Notes under the pieces: generated by a model
The model's database searches: none
Told to the model about the DNA's origin: nothing
The model's input: only the letters and a program-made list of their open reading frames with translations
Origin: CAYVIB01 sp964451365
GTDB taxonomy: Bacteria; Pseudomonadota; Gammaproteobacteria; Pseudomonadales; Cellvibrionaceae
DNA: 16,179 bases
Assembly (NCBI GenBank): GCA_964451365.1
Contig: CAYVIB010000055.1
Coordinates: 1-16,179 of the forward strand
Reading direction: 5' to 3'
Made by a program: the position numbers and the translations under genes
Part shown: positions 14,520-16,179 of the stretch, one piece after another
How positions within the stretch are numbered: position 1 is the stretch's first letter
How the letters are laid out: each line of letters begins with the position of its first letter

Positions 14520-15617
14520 ATGAACACTCACTCCGACCGAATACAAAAGAACACCCTGCAGGCTGCTGCGAAAGCGGTGCAGCAAAGGGAGCGAAACGGA
14601 AAAGCCGGGTTAAAACTCGCCGATAATCGACCGAAAGCGGTTGCACAACGGAAGCTGCAACAGATGATGAATAATGAGCCACAAGTGGTTCAGGACCAAG
14701 CCATATCGGATGAACCGCCCATGCAATTAATGCGAAAAAGCGGAAGAAATAGACGTTCCAAAAGTACCATGGCACAAGTCCGGGAGAGGCTCATCGCGGG
14801 GGCGGATACCACCTCGTTGTTGGTGGGCGGAGCGGTCGGTACTGGCGTTGGCGCCCTGGCGCTTGCCAATTCGTGGAACCCTGTCGGTTGGGGACTAGGC
14901 CTGGGGCTGGCCGCGGGTGCGTTATCCTCCTACTGGCGAGGCCCGGCAAATATCGACAAAAGAGAACGAGTATTTTACGGTAGTGATCTTGATGACTCGG
15001 ACGAATGGACACCGGAGGGTGTAGCCCGGGACCATATGGGAAGAGCGCAAACCGGGAACGTAAAGTACCCTCTTGAAGAAGAATCCCGTGACTGGACCGG
15101 TGATTCGACAATCGTTAACACCAGTTCGGGACCCTTTACGTATCATAAGGGGCGAGGCAAAAAGGGAGCGCAGCAACCCTACGTAAGAACCAACATGAAA
15201 AACTTTAATAACGCGCGCGTTGACGATGACTATGATAGCGTCTACCGGGCGTTAGAAAGCAGTGACCCGGAGATTGAAGAAGAAAGAGCCTACAACATTC
15301 TGCAAATGGCTCGCGGTGAGGATGTTGATGTTTCACACGAAACCAGCAAGGTTAAGCGGGCAATGACGTTCTTGCTTGGCATGACGCAGATCGCCGAGGA
15401 ACACAGTACTCGCACCCCTGGGTCTGCCGGTGTCGCACGCTCGATTCTGCGCTCGATTGCCGATGGCATTATGACTTTTCGTCAAGGCTTCAACCGCACT
15501 GATGGATTGTATCTGGCAAGCCACAAAGAAGGTGGTACGCAGAAAATGCGGGATGTCGTCTCTGGCACCAGATTGTTGGACGACGATGTTGCGGGAAATA
15601 TGTCAGAAGAAGATTAG
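14520..15617 (+). CDS. putative contractile-injection-system cargo or toxin with DNRPxAxAQRKLQ leader
   Basis: A 365-aa protein. The Gln/Lys-rich, probably disordered leader (1-75) contains ADNRPKAVAQRKLQQM (34-49), a motif that recurs in proteins with the DUF4157 / eCIS-core domain and in cargo of extracellular contractile injection systems. Residues 98-138 are a glycine-rich hydrophobic hairpin (LLVGGAVGTGVGALALA, then LGLGLAAGALSSYW) that could enter a membrane. The C-terminal half (about 235-350) looks helical (YDSVYRALESSDPEIEEERA, MTFLLGMTQIAEEH, GVARSILRSIADG, GGTQKMRD) and is unknown to me. The ATG at 14520 follows AAGGA; a TTG at 14502 is a poorer start. No sheath, tube or baseplate gene is nearby, so it would be an orphan effector. 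The leader match is from memory; no catalytic site is visible. Confidence 0.72.
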   Translation: MNTHSDRIQKNTLQAAAKAVQQRERNGKAGLKLADNRPKAVAQRKLQQMMNNEPQVVQDQAISDEPPMQLMRKSGRNRRSKSTMAQVRERLIAGADTTSLLVGGAVGTGVGALALANSWNPVGWGLGLGLAAGALSSYWRGPANIDKRERVFYGSDLDDSDEWTPEGVARDHMGRAQTGNVKYPLEEESRDWTGDSTIVNTSSGPFTYHKGRGKKGAQQPYVRTNMKNFNNARVDDDYDSVYRALESSDPEIEEERAYNILQMARGEDVDVSHETSKVKRAMTFLLGMTQIAEEHSTRTPGSAGVARSILRSIADGIMTFRQGFNRTDGLYLASHKEGGTQKMRDVVSGTRLLDDDVAGNMSEED

Positions 15618-15677
15618 AGCATATATCGAAATTGCAGTATTGCACATAGCGAGTGTTGTAGGGGGAAGGCTTCTCTG

Positions 15678-15723
15678 GATGCTGGTACCCGGAGATGCTG
15701 GTACCCGGATGCTGGTACCCGGA
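15678..15723. repeat. short tandem repeat, GATGCTGGTACCCGGA x3
   Basis: Three identical 16-mers start at 15678, 15694 and 15708, the last two overlapping by 2 nt. Each contains the KpnI-type palindrome GGTACC. It is noncoding, 60 nt after the effector-like gene. Such tracts can vary in copy number by slippage. Confidence 0.9.
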
Positions 15724-15745
15724 CACCCAAAGTAATCCCCAGACG

Positions 15746-15853
15746 GATCTACATGGACATCCATAGTCAGAGATCAAAAACGATCTACATGGACATCCAC
15801 AACGATCTACATGGACATCCACAGTAGGGAAAAACAAAAAAATTTGAGATGGA
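15746..15853 (+). repeat. REP-like repeat block, right (3 copies)
   Basis: GATCTACATGGACATCCA occurs at 15746-15763, 15782-15799 and 15804-15821, all in the same orientation as the left block. The last copy carries the conserved tail CAGTAGGGAAAAAC then AATTTGA. Between the first and second copies AGATC / GATCT form a small hairpin (15771-15786). The block lies just beyond the 3' end of a Y1-type transposase gene. Confidence 0.88.
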
Positions 15854-15976
15854 GTTTCTCAAGAAATTATCAACTGATTAGGAAAGGCAGCAACGTCGCC
15901 AAAAAAAGCACAAAAATCCAAATTCTGGACAAAGTTGTCCTATGGCTAGCTTGAAATGATATTGAGAGAAGGCTTG
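15854..15976. other. noncoding spacer between repeat block and transposase gene
   Basis: AT-rich, with no open frame or clear hairpin terminator. It probably belongs to the 3' flank of the transposase unit. Confidence 0.4.
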
Positions 15977-16179
15977 TTAGCCAAAAACGTGTTTGCAGTG
16001 TTTAAGCCCAGGGCTTCGACAGTAGCCAAAAATGTTGAAAGCTTTCTTCATTGAGTAGTAGCTGCCAACCAGCCCCTTGAATTGACTTTCAAAATGCCTG
16101 CTCATATACAGGAAGTGTTTTGGCTCAATGCCGAGCCTGTCGAGAATAGGAGGCAGGTTGGCTGGAATAGTGCCTCGTT
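15977..16179 (-). CDS. C-terminal part of a REP-associated Y1-type transposase (partial)
   Basis: An open frame enters from the right window edge and ends at a TAA (15979-15977), giving 66 visible residues. It includes RGTIPANLPPILDRLGIEPK, then HFLYMSRHFESQFKGLVGS, and ends CKHVFG. The pattern RGxIPxxLPPILxRLxI matches the C-terminal tail of large Y1-type REP-associated (IS200-like) transposases as I remember them. The catalytic HUH and tyrosine motifs would lie outside the window. Such transposases act on small palindromic repeats near their genes, and the repeat block at 15746-15853 begins 123 nt beyond its stop. Whether the gene is intact cannot be judged here. Confidence 0.65.
   Translation of the reverse strand, partial: RGTIPANLPPILDRLGIEPKHFLYMSRHFESQFKGLVGSYYSMKKAFNIFGYCRSPGLKHCKHVFG

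Noticed and set aside
15746..15853. Possible CRISPR array from regularly repeated 18-mers
   Set aside because: Only three copies with unequal spacing of 36 and 22 nt, near-constant intervening sequence, and no cas gene.

Overview
The window looks like chromosomal DNA of a plant-polysaccharide-degrading gammaproteobacterium, most likely of the Cellvibrionaceae (Cellvibrio / Saccharophagus / Teredinibacter type). The main reason is the secreted hydrolase at 1564-3834, which joins a CBM2, a malectin/CBM57 domain and a CBM60-like domain through long polyserine linkers, a hallmark of that group. The taxonomic call is an inference; there is no rRNA or other marker gene.

Layout. (1) 1-1391: a palindromic GC-rich repeat, a sigma70-like promoter and a class I fructose-1,6-bisphosphatase. 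(2) 1564-3834 (minus): the multimodular secreted alpha/beta hydrolase. (3) 4354-8012 (plus): an AraC-type regulator followed by a two-subunit molybdenum hydroxylase of the isoquinoline 1-oxidoreductase type, a [2Fe-2S] subunit and a Tat-exported molybdopterin subunit. A 35-bp near-perfect inverted repeat (33/35) brackets exactly the two enzyme genes. (4) 8162-11797 (minus): a compact four-gene operon of an IroE-like esterase, a NodB-type deacetylase, a BlaI/MecI repressor and an M56 (BlaR1-like) membrane protease fused to a periplasmic M23/LytM peptidase domain. A perfect 7+1+7 palindrome of BlaI-operator type fills the spacer of its putative promoter. This reads as a self-regulated envelope-stress circuit in which the usual penicillin sensor is replaced by a peptidoglycan endopeptidase-like domain. 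(5) 11985-12416: a small acidic protein of unknown function.

(6) 12417-16179 is accessory DNA. It holds an AT-rich four-helix membrane protein gene whose stop codon lies inside an attC-like site, then a toxin-like pseudogene (Tse2-like, tentative) broken by two single-base deletions. Next is a segment of about 2 kb with similar repeat blocks at both ends (TACATGGACATCCA, 2 and 3 copies). Inside it are a small unknown ORF and a 365-aa protein carrying the DNRPxAxAQRKLQ leader seen in cargo or core proteins of extracellular contractile injection systems. At the right edge, on the minus strand, is the 3' end of a Y1-type REP-associated transposase, cut by the window end; its 3' side faces the repeat cluster.

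The genes worth most attention are the BlaI/M56-M23 operon, the inverted repeats around the molybdenum hydroxylase genes, and the attC / REP / orphan effector island.
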